Shown piece after piece: positions 54,222-63,162 of a stretch of DNA of 64,000 nt. Under the pieces are notes generated by a model that searched no databases, was not told where the DNA came from, and saw only the letters and a program-made list of their open reading frames with translations. Within the stretch, counting starts at the first letter, position 1, and each line of letters begins with the position of its first letter. Origin of the DNA: Massilia sp. BSC265 (GTDB taxonomy: Bacteria > Pseudomonadota > Gammaproteobacteria > Burkholderiales > Burkholderiaceae_D); the NCBI RefSeq assembly GCF_000740675.1, contig NZ_JPXI01000010.1, positions 124,001 to 188,000 on the forward strand. Reading direction: 5' to 3'. The position numbers and the translations under genes are program-made.

Positions 54222-54283
54222 ATATATCCTCATGTAGAAAAACTAACTCGTGGTTGTCGCAGGGCTCGGGAACGGAGACCGGG

Positions 54284-56458
54284 TTATTGGAATGTGGTGG
54301 ACAATGCTGCGAAGTAGCGGCGTCCCGGCGTGTAGAAATTATTTCCCTCGTCCACACTGCCATTCGGATTGCGGTCGAACACGTTCTTCACGCCGCCCGA
54401 CAGACGCATCCGCTTGCTCAATTTGTAGTTGAACCCCGCGTCGAACAGCGCGAAGCCATGCGCGATCCGTTGTTCCCCAAATCGCTCGTCATTATTGGCG
54501 TTGCGCCAGTCGAGATTGACTTGCTTGCCGGTGAACTCGGCGAGCAGGTAGGCGTCGAGGTTGTCGGAGACCTGCCAGTCCAGGGTCGAGTTGGCCGACC
54601 AGCGGGGAACCACGCTCAAGGGCTCGCCTGTCGCCGTGTTCTCGGCTTTGAGCATGTGGGTGAGATTGGTACGCAAGGTGAGGCTCTTGAGCAAGGGCCA
54701 TGTAACGCCCATTTCGATCCCGCGCGTTTGCGCATTGGCCACGTTTACATATTCCTGCCAGTACATCGGGTTGCCCGGCAGGTAGCCCAGCGCGCGTTCC
54801 TGGATCTTGTCTTGGAAGCGGGTGCTGAAGTAGCCGATGTTCGCTTGCCGGCCATCGCTTTCCCAGCTGGCGCCGAATTCCCAGTTGCGCGAGGTTTCAG
54901 GCGCCAGTGCTGCACTACCGCGGGTGTAGCATCCACCGCCCTGGTAACCGGACAGGCAGCCGGCGCCAGCTGACTGGCTTACGAAATTCGGGTTCGACTG
55001 CCGGAGAGTGGGTGCGCGGAAGGCCTCGGACAATCCTCCCCGCAGCGTCCATGCCTTGGTCGGGTGATACACCATGTAGGCGCGGGCACTCGAGTTGCCG
55101 CCGTACCTGTCGTGCTGGTCGCGGCGCAGCCCCAGTGTCAGGCTCAGTTGTTCGAGCAGGAAGATCTGGTCTTCCGCAAATAGTGCGGAAGAGCGCGTTT
55201 CCTTGTAAGAAAGCCCGGCGATTCCGTCGGCATTCGGCAAGGATCCGACCGAGTTGGGATTGTCCAGTTGCGAGCGCTGCCATTGCGTGCCGACCGTGAG
55301 CATATGCTTGAAGCCATATTGAAGCGGCGCCGACAGGCTGGCGTCGAAAACCAGGTCACCTGCAATCGCCGCGGTGTCGAAACGCTGGTACAAGGGATTA
55401 CCACGTCGGTCGGTAGCGGGAAGGCCGGCGGTGTCGAGCTCCGGTACCAGGCGGCCATCACGTACCACGGGCGCATCGGTAGCGTTCTGGTAACGCGTCC
55501 GACTGAGCGCGACTTTCGAGGACACGTCGCCATGCTGCCCTGCATAGCTGACCGTCGTTGCTTCGCGCCGCATGTTGGCCGGACCGCGCGTGTAGTCCAG
55601 GAAGCCCCCAGGATTGCTCCTGTCAGCCGCCGGCCCAGGCAGGGTGCGCCAGGTACCCGCCTGGACGTCGAGCGTCAGCCTGTGTCCGCGAACAGGAAGC
55701 CATGTCATTTGTCCACCATACGATTGCAGCTTGCTCCCCTCCCGGCCTCCACCCCAGCGAAACGCGTCGACCCCATGCGGAAGGCGCGTATCGGCCTGCC
55801 GGTAACGCTGCTCGCCTTGCGCCCGGATGCGCACGGTTTCGGAGGCCGGCCCGTTCACCGAAAAACCGAGCTTGTAATCATTCCCACGGTACCCGTCTTC
55901 GTTGAGCTCGGCTGCAGCCGTCACGCTGCCAGCCCATTTCCGGCTGTTCTGCTTGGTAATGATATTGATGACGCCGCCCATCGCATCGGACCCGTAGACC
56001 GATGACATCGGGCCCCGAACGATTTCGATGCGTTCGATCGACTCAACAGGAATCCAGTTCAGCTCGTTGCGGCTGTAACGGTCGAAGGTATCGCTCGCGC
56101 TACCCATGCGCTGGCCGTCCACGAGCAGGAGTGTGTACTGCTGGGGCATGCCACGGATCTGCAGACTCGTGCCGCCATCCGGCGTAGTGGCCTGGGACAG
56201 GCCGACGGAACGACGCAGGACGTCGTTCAGGTCGGTTGTCGGCATGCGCGCGAGCTCGGCAGCGGTGATCACGGACACGCTTGCCGGTGCATCGTTGACC
56301 GACACTTCGGTGGCATTGGCTGCGGCAGTTACCAGCACGACAGGTATCGCCGGCGCTGCGGCCGCATCCGGCTGCGCTTGCGCGTAGCTGGCGAGCATTG
56401 CGGTAAGGAGCACGGAAAGGCGGATTTGTGGTGCACGGCAACAGGTCTTGTATGTCAT
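54284..56458 (-). CDS. TonB-dependent siderophore receptor
   Basis: This 724-aa outer-membrane receptor has a signal peptide (LSVLLTAMLASYAQAQ) and a plug domain (SVSVITAAELARMPTTDLND, LLLVDGQRMGSASD, ERIEIVRGPMSSVYGSDAMG). The 22-strand barrel includes the motif GVKNVFDRNPN near the end and the C-terminal aromatic strand YFAALSTTFQ. It is of the FepA/CirA-like group that imports catecholate siderophores or colicins. It is the first gene of the uptake operon. A Fur-like box (56560-56578) and a TetR-type palindrome (56505-56520) lie upstream. Confidence 0.93.
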   Translation of the reverse strand: MTYKTCCRAPQIRLSVLLTAMLASYAQAQPDAAAAPAIPVVLVTAAANATEVSVNDAPASVSVITAAELARMPTTDLNDVLRRSVGLSQATTPDGGTSLQIRGMPQQYTLLLVDGQRMGSASDTFDRYSRNELNWIPVESIERIEIVRGPMSSVYGSDAMGGVINIITKQNSRKWAGSVTAAAELNEDGYRGNDYKLGFSVNGPASETVRIRAQGEQRYRQADTRLPHGVDAFRWGGGREGSKLQSYGGQMTWLPVRGHRLTLDVQAGTWRTLPGPAADRSNPGGFLDYTRGPANMRREATTVSYAGQHGDVSSKVALSRTRYQNATDAPVVRDGRLVPELDTAGLPATDRRGNPLYQRFDTAAIAGDLVFDASLSAPLQYGFKHMLTVGTQWQRSQLDNPNSVGSLPNADGIAGLSYKETRSSALFAEDQIFLLEQLSLTLGLRRDQHDRYGGNSSARAYMVYHPTKAWTLRGGLSEAFRAPTLRQSNPNFVSQSAGAGCLSGYQGGGCYTRGSAALAPETSRNWEFGASWESDGRQANIGYFSTRFQDKIQERALGYLPGNPMYWQEYVNVANAQTRGIEMGVTWPLLKSLTLRTNLTHMLKAENTATGEPLSVVPRWSANSTLDWQVSDNLDAYLLAEFTGKQVNLDWRNANNDERFGEQRIAHGFALFDAGFNYKLSKRMRLSGGVKNVFDRNPNGSVDEGNNFYTPGRRYFAALSTTFQ

Positions 56459-56504
56459 GGTTGGCGTATAGGGGTTACGGAGACCATGCGGGTAGCACGG
56501 GCCC

Positions 56505-56520
56505 GTCCGACCGATCGGAC
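56505..56520. promoter_or_regulatory. TetR-type operator upstream of the receptor gene
   Basis: GTCCGACCGATCGGAC has 6-bp inverted arms (GTCCGA/TCGGAC). The 12-bp core CCGACCGATCGG differs by one base from the perfect palindrome CCGACCGGTCGG at 57374-57385, upstream of the MFS gene. Confidence 0.65.
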
Positions 56521-56559
56521 GGATAAGTAAGCGCACTTTAGCATCAACAGACGCGCTTT

Positions 56560-56578
56560 GTAAATGAGAATCGTTCTT
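56560..56578. promoter_or_regulatory. Fur-box-like site of the siderophore receptor operon
   Basis: GTAAATGAGAATCGTTCTT matches the 19-bp Fur consensus at 13 of 19 positions, including the central ATGA-AATC-TT core. It lies about 100 bp upstream of the receptor start, so iron repression is likely. Confidence 0.65.
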
Positions 56579-56696
56579 GTTGGGGCGTCTTGCGACGCAT
56601 GCGCCCTACCGATCACCCGGTCGAGCAGCAAGCACGTCGACGATGAGAAGCTTCACAGGCGGGAGTGTGGCCAGGACGGCCGGACTTCGACAGGGA

Positions 56697-57278
56697 TCAG
56701 GTAGGTTCGACTGCGGCCTCGAACACCATCCAGATCGCGTGCAGCCTGCGACGGTATTTCTCGGGACCGCCATACAGGAACTCGGTTTGGAGGCTGTCGA
56801 TCATGCTCATGTACATCTTGGCGAGCACGTCCGCAGTGAGCCGATGCCTGTTCGGTACCAACGAAGAATTCTCGACCGCACGCCTGATGATGTCTTCCAG
56901 GTCATCCATAAAAACGTGCATCGGTTCGAGGACAACATCCAGTAAGTGATTGGGGGGAGCCGTCAACGCGCGTATCCAGAATTGCACACGATAGGAAGCA
57001 TCGAAACGTTCCTGTATTCCTGCCAGATAGCCGTGCAACTGTTGCTTGATCTGATCTCCGCCTTGCAGCATCGATGCCGCATAGTCGAGTTCCGCGGTAA
57101 TCAACAGCGGGATAAGTGACAGGTATAGCTCATCCTTATTACGGAAATGCGTATAGACCGAAGGTTTTTTGATACCAACGTCAGAGGCGATTTCGCTTAA
57201 CGAAGCCGCGTCGAAACCTTGTATCGCAAAGCGGGTAAGCGCGGCTTCCTGCAGACGTAATAATGTTGTATTGGCCAC
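56697..57278 (-). CDS. TetR-family transcriptional regulator
   Basis: This 193-aa protein has the TetR HTH (EAALTRFAIQGFDAASLSEI, then ASDVGIKKPSVYTHFRNKDE) and a helical regulatory domain (FWIRALTAPPNHLLDVVLEP). It sits between the receptor operon and the MFS gene. Related palindromes of the CCGACCGGTCGG type precede both transcription units, so it probably represses both together in response to an unknown ligand. Confidence 0.9.
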   Translation of the reverse strand: MANTTLLRLQEAALTRFAIQGFDAASLSEIASDVGIKKPSVYTHFRNKDELYLSLIPLLITAELDYAASMLQGGDQIKQQLHGYLAGIQERFDASYRVQFWIRALTAPPNHLLDVVLEPMHVFMDDLEDIIRRAVENSSLVPNRHRLTADVLAKMYMSMIDSLQTEFLYGGPEKYRRRLHAIWMVFEAAVEPT

Positions 57279-57369
57279 GGTTGAGTAAAGGAAAGGAACT
57301 TGACCAGCATCTTAACACCTGAGCCACGTGCAGATCGTTGGACAGAAATGGAACAACGAAGCTCTTGTT

Positions 57370-57390
57370 CCGACCGACCGGTCGGACGGA
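57370..57390. promoter_or_regulatory. TetR-type operator in the regulator/MFS intergenic region
   Basis: A perfect 12-bp palindrome CCGACCGGTCGG (57374-57385) sits in a longer run of CCGA/TCGG repeats. A -10-like TATGAT lies 11 bp downstream toward the MFS gene, so a bound repressor would cover the promoter. Confidence 0.68.
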
Positions 57391-57501
57391 CTGTGATATG
57401 ATCTGCTTCCTTATAGACATATTCAGCTCACAAGGCCGGACAGGTATAGCAATGCTTAAAACAATTCATCCTCTTTCTTCGGCATGGCAGGCAGGTGACG
57501 C

Positions 57502-58764
57502 ATGACAATACGCAAACCTGTTACCGGGCCGCTGCATTTCGGTCTGATACTTCCTTTAGCACTGGTGACGGCACTGGACGCGATGGCGATCGACATGTAC
57601 CTGCCAGGCATGCCCGCTATTGCTGCCGGGTTTTCCGTCTCGCCCGGCCGTGTCCAACAAACTCTCGCCGTGTTCTTGGCCGGATTAGCTATCGGACAAG
57701 CGATCTATGGTCCACTTCTTGACCGTTTCGGAAGGCGCAAACCACTTTTGATCGGCATTGGCATTTTCGTCCTGGGTTCGGTCGTGGGAGCCCTGGCGCC
57801 TTCAGTTGAGTGGTTACTCGCGGCGCGCTTTATCCAGGCACTTGGAGCAGCTGCCGGGCTAGTAGCGCCAAGGGCAATCATCGCCGACACTTGTGACCTT
57901 GCCGCGTCCGCACGTGTATTCTCACTTCTAATGCAGGTCATGATGGTCGCGCCTGTCCTGGCGCCCGTGCTTGGCGGATATCTTCTCGGTTTCGGTAGCT
58001 GGAGGCTGATCTTCTGGATGCTCGCTGGTCTTGGACTGGCTGGCCTAGTCTGGGCCTACATGGTTATTCCAGACACGCTGGCCGTACGTGAGCGTACTCC
58101 CCTGAGTCTACGTGCAGTCGCGAAGGCTTATAAAAAACAGATGCAAGAGCGGGTCTATGTCGCATATGTGTTAGCCGGCGGCTTTGTGCTAGGTTCGCTG
58201 TTCCTATACATCAGCGGCTCCGCGTTCGTCCTTACCGGTCACTTCGGCATGAGTCCTGCACAATTCAGCTATGTGTTTGCGGCAAACTCGGTCGCGCTTA
58301 TTTTTGGAGGTATAGTAAGCGATCAACTGTGCCGCAGCGGGGCAAGTCCGTACCGCGTCATGCTGGGTAGCCTCGCAATTCACATTACGGCCGCTGTTGT
58401 CTTGTCTGTTTTCGCGCTGGGAGTGTCAACTGACCCATTCATCTACCTGGCACTACTGGCTTTGGCAGTCGGCGCACTCGGGGGGATATTCGGCAACCTG
58501 ACGGCGTTGACCATGAATACGGTCAGGCAGCAGGCCGGCATCGCATCTGCCTTGCTGGGAACCTTGCAGTACCTGATCTCGGCAATTGTTGGCTATGGTG
58601 CCAGCCTTGGATCACAAGGACCCGCACAGCTACCGTTCGCGCTTGCTCTTTGCGGTGTGATGGCTGCCCTTATATGCCTGCTTGCCAAGAGAATTGAACT
58701 GCGATTCGCGCTGCGCGAACAAGCGATTCCGCATTCGCCTCGGAACACAGGTGCTTCTCGTTGA
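57502..58764 (+). CDS. MFS transporter, Bcr/CflA drug-resistance type (putative siderophore exporter or importer)
   Basis: This 420-aa protein has 12 membrane segments. Motif A reads IYGPLLDRFGRRKPLLIG, and motif C-like APVLAPVLGGYLLGFGS is present. The DHA1/Bcr-CflA features include AMAIDMYLPGMPAIAAGFSV in helix 1. AGGTGA precedes the ATG. It is oriented away from the TetR gene and shares its operator, and Bcr/CflA-type carriers in siderophore loci often export the siderophore or carry xenosiderophores. That role is inferred from context. There is no siderophore biosynthesis gene in the window. Confidence 0.88.
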   Translation: MTIRKPVTGPLHFGLILPLALVTALDAMAIDMYLPGMPAIAAGFSVSPGRVQQTLAVFLAGLAIGQAIYGPLLDRFGRRKPLLIGIGIFVLGSVVGALAPSVEWLLAARFIQALGAAAGLVAPRAIIADTCDLAASARVFSLLMQVMMVAPVLAPVLGGYLLGFGSWRLIFWMLAGLGLAGLVWAYMVIPDTLAVRERTPLSLRAVAKAYKKQMQERVYVAYVLAGGFVLGSLFLYISGSAFVLTGHFGMSPAQFSYVFAANSVALIFGGIVSDQLCRSGASPYRVMLGSLAIHITAAVVLSVFALGVSTDPFIYLALLALAVGALGGIFGNLTALTMNTVRQQAGIASALLGTLQYLISAIVGYGASLGSQGPAQLPFALALCGVMAALICLLAKRIELRFALREQAIPHSPRNTGASR

Positions 58765-58805
58765 ATTCTTGAACAAGTGACACAGTGTCCGATTTCCGGA
58801 ATCGG

Positions 58806-58847
58806 CCAAGCCGATGCAGGCTTCGTTTTGCGTCGTAATCGGCTTGG
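58806..58847. other. Long-loop hairpin downstream of the MFS gene
   Basis: Perfect 10-bp arms CCAAGCCGAT and ATCGGCTTGG enclose 22 nt, 41 nt after the stop. There is no T-run. It lies in the 289-nt gap that also holds the 68-bp repeat copy B. Confidence 0.45.
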
Positions 58848-58939
58848 TTGAGTGGATACAAGTTGTCCAGGAAGCACACATAAGTTGGCAGACGCCTGCC
58901 CATCCTCTACAACGTCCGCTCCGCGTTGGATCCGGCCCC

Positions 58940-59007
58940 TCGTGACAGTCTGCGTTTTTTTGGCCGTGGTGCCCTGCTATGCTGAGCTCAGCGGCCGCCT
59001 TCGGCCA
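58940..59007. repeat. 68-bp direct repeat, copy B
   Basis: Aligns without gaps to 49405-49472 at 55 of 68 positions, same orientation, about 9.5 kb away. It lies immediately before the LysE-family gene. Confidence 0.7.
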
Positions 59008-59053
59008 AGAGCAGGCTCATACTTCCTCACCTAACTTCGTACTGAACAGAGTT

Positions 59054-59680
59054 ATGTTATCTATCGAACAATTCTTTACGTTCCTTGCCGCTGCGCTTCT
59101 CATCACCGCTACGCCCGGACCCGACAATCTAATGGTTCTTGGAATGGGTATATCGAAAGGGCAGCGGCGCGGAATCGTGTTCGGTCTAGGCTGTGCTTTT
59201 GGTTGCCTCAGTCATACGATTTTAGCAGTGGTTGGCGTTAGTGCATTGATTGCGGCCTCGCCCGCAGCATTTACGCTGCTGAAGATTGCAGGAGGCTTAT
59301 ATCTGATTTGGCTCGGTTACAACGCTCTGCGCAGTTCGGGTTCGGTGAAGATCGAAGCTGTACAGTCCGTAGATGAGTCATTAACCAAGCTATTCTTCAA
59401 AGGTTGTTTGGCAAATGCGATCAATCCTAAGGTCGTCCTCTTTTTCTTATCCTTTTTGCCCCAGTTCGTCATTCCCGCGAACGGCCCTGTTGGCCTGCAG
59501 CTTGCTAGCCTAGGACTAACTTTTACACTCCAGGCAGCTGTACTGTTCGGACTACTCGGCTACTTTTCCGGCGCAATTGGCCAATGGCTGAGTAAGCGCC
59601 CAAAAGCTGGTGTTATCCTCGATCGTATCGCTGGCACAGTGTTCGTGGGCTTGGGCTTGAAGCTCATCGTTTCCCGCTGA
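59054..59680 (+). CDS. LysE/RhtB-family amino-acid exporter
   Basis: This 208-aa inner-membrane protein has about six segments. The family signature opens the protein: FLAAALLITATPGPDNLMVL, followed by SKGQRRGIVFGLGCAFGCLS and GGLYLIWLGYNALRSSG. Later FFKGCLANAINPKVVLFFLS carries the conserved NPK. It exports amino acids or homoserine-lactone-like compounds in known members; the substrate is unknown. The ATG at 59054 is chosen as the family start; the open frame extends into the repeat upstream. It uses less GC-rich codons than core genes. Confidence 0.9.
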   Translation: MLSIEQFFTFLAAALLITATPGPDNLMVLGMGISKGQRRGIVFGLGCAFGCLSHTILAVVGVSALIAASPAAFTLLKIAGGLYLIWLGYNALRSSGSVKIEAVQSVDESLTKLFFKGCLANAINPKVVLFFLSFLPQFVIPANGPVGLQLASLGLTFTLQAAVLFGLLGYFSGAIGQWLSKRPKAGVILDRIAGTVFVGLGLKLIVSR

Positions 59681-59687
59681 GCTTTAG

Positions 59688-59711
59688 GTCCGCTTCGGGT
59701 CGATAGCGGAC
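59688..59711. repeat. Dispersed hairpin element, copy 4
   Basis: GTCCGC and GCGGAC flank the 12-nt loop TTCGGGTCGATA. Loop length is the same as in copies 1-3, and the GGGTCG core is shared with copy 2. It lies seven bases after the LysE gene stop. Confidence 0.7.
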
Positions 59712-59770
59712 ATACACAGCCGTGCTTCGGCAGCTAAGATGGCGGCCGTGTTCTCAGACGGACTGATGCC

Positions 59771-60559
59771 ATGGCCCAAGCACTTCTCCCCGAAGACCTT
59801 TGGTCGCTTGTAGCAGCGCATCTCCCGACCCACAGCAGGTCGCCGAAAGGCGGACGGCCACGTCTCAACGATCGCGCGACCCTGACTGGCATCCTGTGTG
59901 CTTAAGACCGGGATACCATGGGAATATTTGCCGCGTGAACTCGGCTGCGGCAGTGGCATGACTTGTTGGCGCCGGCTCCACGAATGGATGAAAGCTGGCG
60001 TTTGGCAGCGCGTCCACGAGGCAGTCCTGCGACGGCTGCGCGAGCACGAGCAAATCACGTGGGATCGAGCTTGCGTCGACGCTGCCAGCGTACCCGCCCC
60101 TGCGGGTGGCGAGCATACGGGCAGAAATCCCACTGATCGTGGCAAGCTCGGCTGCAAACACCACCTGCTCGTAGATCAACGCGGGTTGCCGCTGGTAGCC
60201 AAGATATCGGGCGCCCAAGTACACGACTCGCGTTTACTTGTTCCACTCGTCGAAGCCATCCCAGCGGCGAAAGGGCTTTGCGGCCGTGCGCGTAAACGTC
60301 CAGGTAAGCTGCACGCCGATCGGGCATACGCTTCGCGAGCACATCGGGCCTGGCTGCGCCGACGAGGTATCGCAGCACGTATCGCGCGAAATGGTGTGGA
60401 GTCGCGAGAAAGGCTCGGCCGATGGCGTTGGGTCGTGAGCGCACCCACCGCTTTCGCAGGTTGCGCATCCGGCAGGAGCGGCGAGCAGACATCCATCAGG
60501 CGTTCCTTTCGCTCGCTTGCTCGCTCATCTGTTGGCGGTATGTCGAACGGTCTTGTTAG
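59771..60559 (+). pseudogene. IS5-family transposase, frameshifted
   Basis: The reading frame opens MAQALLPEDLWSLVAAHLPT and runs to LTGILCA before a TAA. A shift in the TGTG run restores VLKTGIPWEYLPRELGCGSG and continues through VDAASVPAPAGGEHTGRNPT, GKLGCKHHLLVDQRGLPLVA and LHADRAYASRAHRAWLRRRG. A second shift near 60436 is needed to join the C-terminal THRFRRLRIRQERRADIHQA. The order and the DDE-type blocks (VDAAS, DQRG, ERTH-like) fit IS5/IS427-group transposases. Two frameshifts make it non-functional. The stop lies inside the right terminal repeat; no left repeat is seen directly upstream. Confidence 0.82.
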
Positions 60560-60567
60560 GCGCTCTA
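60548..60567. repeat. Right terminal repeat of the decayed IS
   Basis: GGTCTTGTTAGGCGCTCTAA closes the transposase pseudogene. Its inverse matches the lone sequence at 48797-48816 at 17 of 20 positions. Confidence 0.6.
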
Positions 60568-60579
60568 AGCCTACTCATG

Positions 60580-60617
60580 AAAAACAAAAAGCGCGCCGTG
60601 CTCACGCAGGCGCGCTT
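60580..60617 (-). terminator. Rho-independent terminator of the cytochrome c gene
   Basis: Arms AAGCGCGCC (60589-60597) and GGCGCGCTT (60609-60617) pair around 11 nt, followed on the minus strand by TTTTTGTTTT. Confidence 0.9.
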
Positions 60618-60637
60618 CTTTCATTCCAGCGTCCAGC

Positions 60638-60946
60638 TTATTTGGTCGCCAGCACCCATTTCACCAGGCTGCGGGCTTCGGCCTCGCTCACCTGCGGATT
60701 GGCCGGCATCGGCACCGGACCCCAGGCGCCTGCGCCGCCCTTGAGCACTTTCTGCACCAGCTTGTCCTCGGCGCCCTTCTGGCCCGCGTATTTTTCGGCG
60801 ACATCCTTGTAGGACGGACCGACCAGCTTGTTGGAGACTGCGTGGCAAGCCATGCAGTTCTTGGCTTTCGCCAGGTCGGCTTGTGCGAACGCGCCGCTGG
60901 ACGCGAAGGCCGACATCACCACACACAACAACAACGAGCGTTTCAT
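60638..60946 (-). CDS. Small periplasmic c-type cytochrome (c551/c552-like)
   Basis: This 102-aa protein has a signal peptide (MKRSLLLCVVMSAFASSGAFA). The haem-binding motif is NCMACHAVSNKLVGPSYKDV, with the CxxCH. The distal axial Met lies in GPVPMPANPQVSEAEARSLV. It is a class I cytochrome that shuttles electrons in the periplasm. The gene is monocistronic, with its own terminator. Confidence 0.93.
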   Translation of the reverse strand: MKRSLLLCVVMSAFASSGAFAQADLAKAKNCMACHAVSNKLVGPSYKDVAEKYAGQKGAEDKLVQKVLKGGAGAWGPVPMPANPQVSEAEARSLVKWVLATK

Positions 60947-61120
60947 TTGTTTCTCCTGGTTTATAACAACTGCATTCTACCGTGGATTTTGTGCGCCATC
61001 ATGCAGCGATACACTCTGTAACGACAGTAACAGCGGATGTTGATGAATTCCGACAATGAAGAAAGTTTTTCCACACAGAAATAATTTTTCTTTGTAATAT
61101 GCATGTGGAAGGAGTCTCTC

Positions 61121-61351
61121 ATGCCGCTCATCCTCTTGATCGCCGCCCTCTGCGGGCTGCGCATTTTCGAAGTCTGGCGTTTCGCCGACCTGTCGTGGTG
61201 GTATGTCGTCGCCCTCATGGTGTTTGCCTTTGTCTGGTTCGAGTTCATCGAAAAGGCACTCGGGCTCGACAGGAAGAAGGAACACAATGTCCTCGACAGC
61301 CACCGCCAGGCGCGGGTGAAACAGGCTTTCGGCAAGCGCACGAAGACCTGA
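61121..61351 (+). CDS. Small Trp-rich membrane protein (TIGR04438-like)
   Basis: This 76-aa protein opens MPLILLIAALCGLRIFEVWR and continues FADLSWWYVVALMVFAFVWF. These are two hydrophobic segments containing four Trp, followed by the polar tail GLDRKKEHNVLDSHRQARVK. This matches the small Trp-rich protein family TIGR04438 found in Burkholderiales, of unknown function. AAGGAG precedes the ATG; an in-frame ATG at 61103 is less well placed. Confidence 0.82.
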   Translation: MPLILLIAALCGLRIFEVWRFADLSWWYVVALMVFAFVWFEFIEKALGLDRKKEHNVLDSHRQARVKQAFGKRTKT

Positions 61352-61454
61352 CAATCCCTTCCCTTCCCTTCCCAGATACGCCCCGCGTAGGTCGATATGT
61401 TTGTGTGATATGTTTTGCATATCACCGAGTCCAATCCATACACCGCGCGTATCA

Positions 61455-62348
61455 ATGAACCTCGAACTCCGCCAGCTCCGCCATTTCGTCACGGTTGCCG
61501 AAGAACTGCACTTCGGCCGTGCCGCCGAGCGCCTGCACATGACGCAGCCACCGCTCTCGCAGAGCATCGCCGGACTGGAAGAGCTGCTCGGCGCCCCACT
61601 GTTCCTGCGCAACCGCCGCCAGGTGACGCTTACCGCCGCCGGCGCCGCCCTGCTGCCAGAGGCGCGCCGCATCCTGATTGATGCCGGCGCCCTGCCCGAC
61701 CTGGTGCGCCGGGTGGCCGAAGGCAGGGCGGGACGCCTGATACTGGCCTTCGTCTCGACCGCCGACTACAGCGTGCTGCCCGCGATCCTGCAGCGCTACC
61801 GCGCCGCCTTCCCGGATGTGCAGCTGGTGCTGCGCGAAGCGACTTCCGACGTGCAGGCCGAGGAATTGCTGGACGGCCGGATCGACGCCGGTTTCGTGAT
61901 CCCGCCCCTGCCGGGGCCGGCGGGCACGACGCTCGACTACATCAAAGTGCTCGAAGAACCGCTGATCCTGTGCGCGCCCGCAGGGCTCGATGCGCTGCGC
62001 AAGAAAGGGCCGGTACGCCTGCGCGACCTGCCGCCGCTGCCGCTCGTGATCTTCCCGCGCGCCGCGGCCCCGGCCCTGCATGACGCCATCCTTTCCTGCT
62101 TCCGCGCGGCCGGCGTCACCCCCGTCATCGGACAGGAAGCGCTGCAGATGCAGACCATCGTCAGCCTGGTCTCCGGCGGCATGGGATTGGCACTTGTGCC
62201 ACAATCCGTGTCGAACCTGATGCGCGCAGGCGTAGAATACCGTGCCCTCGCCGACCCCACGCCGCTGACCGAGCTGGGGGCGGCCTGGCGCCGCGACAAC
62301 GCCTCGCCGGTGCTCAGGGGCTTCCTGGATTTAATCGAGAAAGAGTAG
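61455..62348 (+). CDS. LysR-family transcriptional regulator
   Basis: This 297-aa protein has the N-terminal HTH ([20 protein letters not shown], then [20 protein letters not shown]) and the effector-binding domain ([40 protein letters not shown]). It lies four nt upstream of lgt. In related genomes a similar LysR gene sits between ilvD and lgt; ilvD is not in the window. Its target genes are unknown. The start MNLELRQL at 61455 follows a weak upstream ATG frame. Confidence 0.9.
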   Translation: MNLELRQLRHFVTVAEELHFGRAAERLHMTQPPLSQSIAGLEELLGAPLFLRNRRQVTLTAAGAALLPEARRILIDAGALPDLVRRVAEGRAGRLILAFVSTADYSVLPAILQRYRAAFPDVQLVLREATSDVQAEELLDGRIDAGFVIPPLPGPAGTTLDYIKVLEEPLILCAPAGLDALRKKGPVRLRDLPPLPLVIFPRAAAPALHDAILSCFRAAGVTPVIGQEALQMQTIVSLVSGGMGLALVPQSVSNLMRAGVEYRALADPTPLTELGAAWRRDNASPVLRGFLDLIEKE

Positions 62349-62352
62349 AACG

Positions 62353-63162
62353 ATGCTAGTACACCCGCAGCCGGATCCCATCGCCTTTGCCATCGGACCG
62401 GTGCAGATCCACTGGTATGGCCTGATGTACGTGGTGGCCTTCGCCCTGTTCCTGCTCCTGGGCCGCGTGCGCATCCGCCAGCCGCACATCGCCGCGCAGG
62501 GCTGGAAGGCCGAGGACCTGGACGACATGCTGTTCTACGGCATGCTCGGTGTGGTGCTGGGCGGACGCCTGGGCGAAGTGCTGTTCTACCAGCCGCTCTA
62601 CTTCCTCCAGCATCCGCTCGAGATCTTCATGGTCTGGCGCGGCGGCATGTCCTTCCACGGCGGCTTCCTGGGCGTCCTGATCGCCATGGCGCTGTGGGCG
62701 CGCAAGTCCAGGCGCAACCTGCTCGACGTCTACGACTTCATCGCGCCGATGGTGCCGCTCGGGTATGCCGCGGGCCGCCTGGGCAACTTCATCAACGCCG
62801 AGCTGCCGGGCCGCCTGGCCGACCCGAGCCTGCCCTGGGCCATGCTGTGGCCGGGCGTCGAAGGCCCGCGCCATCCCTCGCCGCTGTACCAGATGCTGCT
62901 CGACGGGATCGTCGTCTTCCTGATCCTGTGGCCCTACGCGCGCAAGCAGCGCCCGCGCCTGGCCGTTGGCGCCATGTTCACCCTGCTGTATGGCTGCGCG
63001 CGCTTCACTACCGAGTACTTCCGCGTGCCGGACTGGGAAACCACCGTGCTCGGGATGCCGATCACCTCGGGCCAGGTGCTGTCGCTGCCGATGATCGTCG
63101 GCGCACTGATCATGCTGGCCTGGGCTTACCGCCAGCCGGACGGCCGCCCGGCGCACGCCTGA
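62353..63162 (+). CDS. lgt: Prolipoprotein diacylglyceryl transferase
   Basis: This 269-aa inner-membrane enzyme transfers diacylglycerol from phosphatidylglycerol to the lipobox Cys of prolipoproteins. Seven membrane segments are visible. The Lgt signature [20 protein letters not shown] is intact. The conserved early segment [20 protein letters not shown] and [15 protein letters not shown] carry the catalytic His. It starts four bases after the LysR gene and ends next to the convergent kinase gene. Confidence 0.97.
   Translation: MLVHPQPDPIAFAIGPVQIHWYGLMYVVAFALFLLLGRVRIRQPHIAAQGWKAEDLDDMLFYGMLGVVLGGRLGEVLFYQPLYFLQHPLEIFMVWRGGMSFHGGFLGVLIAMALWARKSRRNLLDVYDFIAPMVPLGYAAGRLGNFINAELPGRLADPSLPWAMLWPGVEGPRHPSPLYQMLLDGIVVFLILWPYARKQRPRLAVGAMFTLLYGCARFTTEYFRVPDWETTVLGMPITSGQVLSLPMIVGALIMLAWAYRQPDGRPAHA

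Noticed and set aside
59684..60157. 157-codon minus-strand frame over the transposase, ending in SAIDPKRT
   Set aside because: It arises from the dispersed hairpin and the antisense of the transposase; no start or family support.
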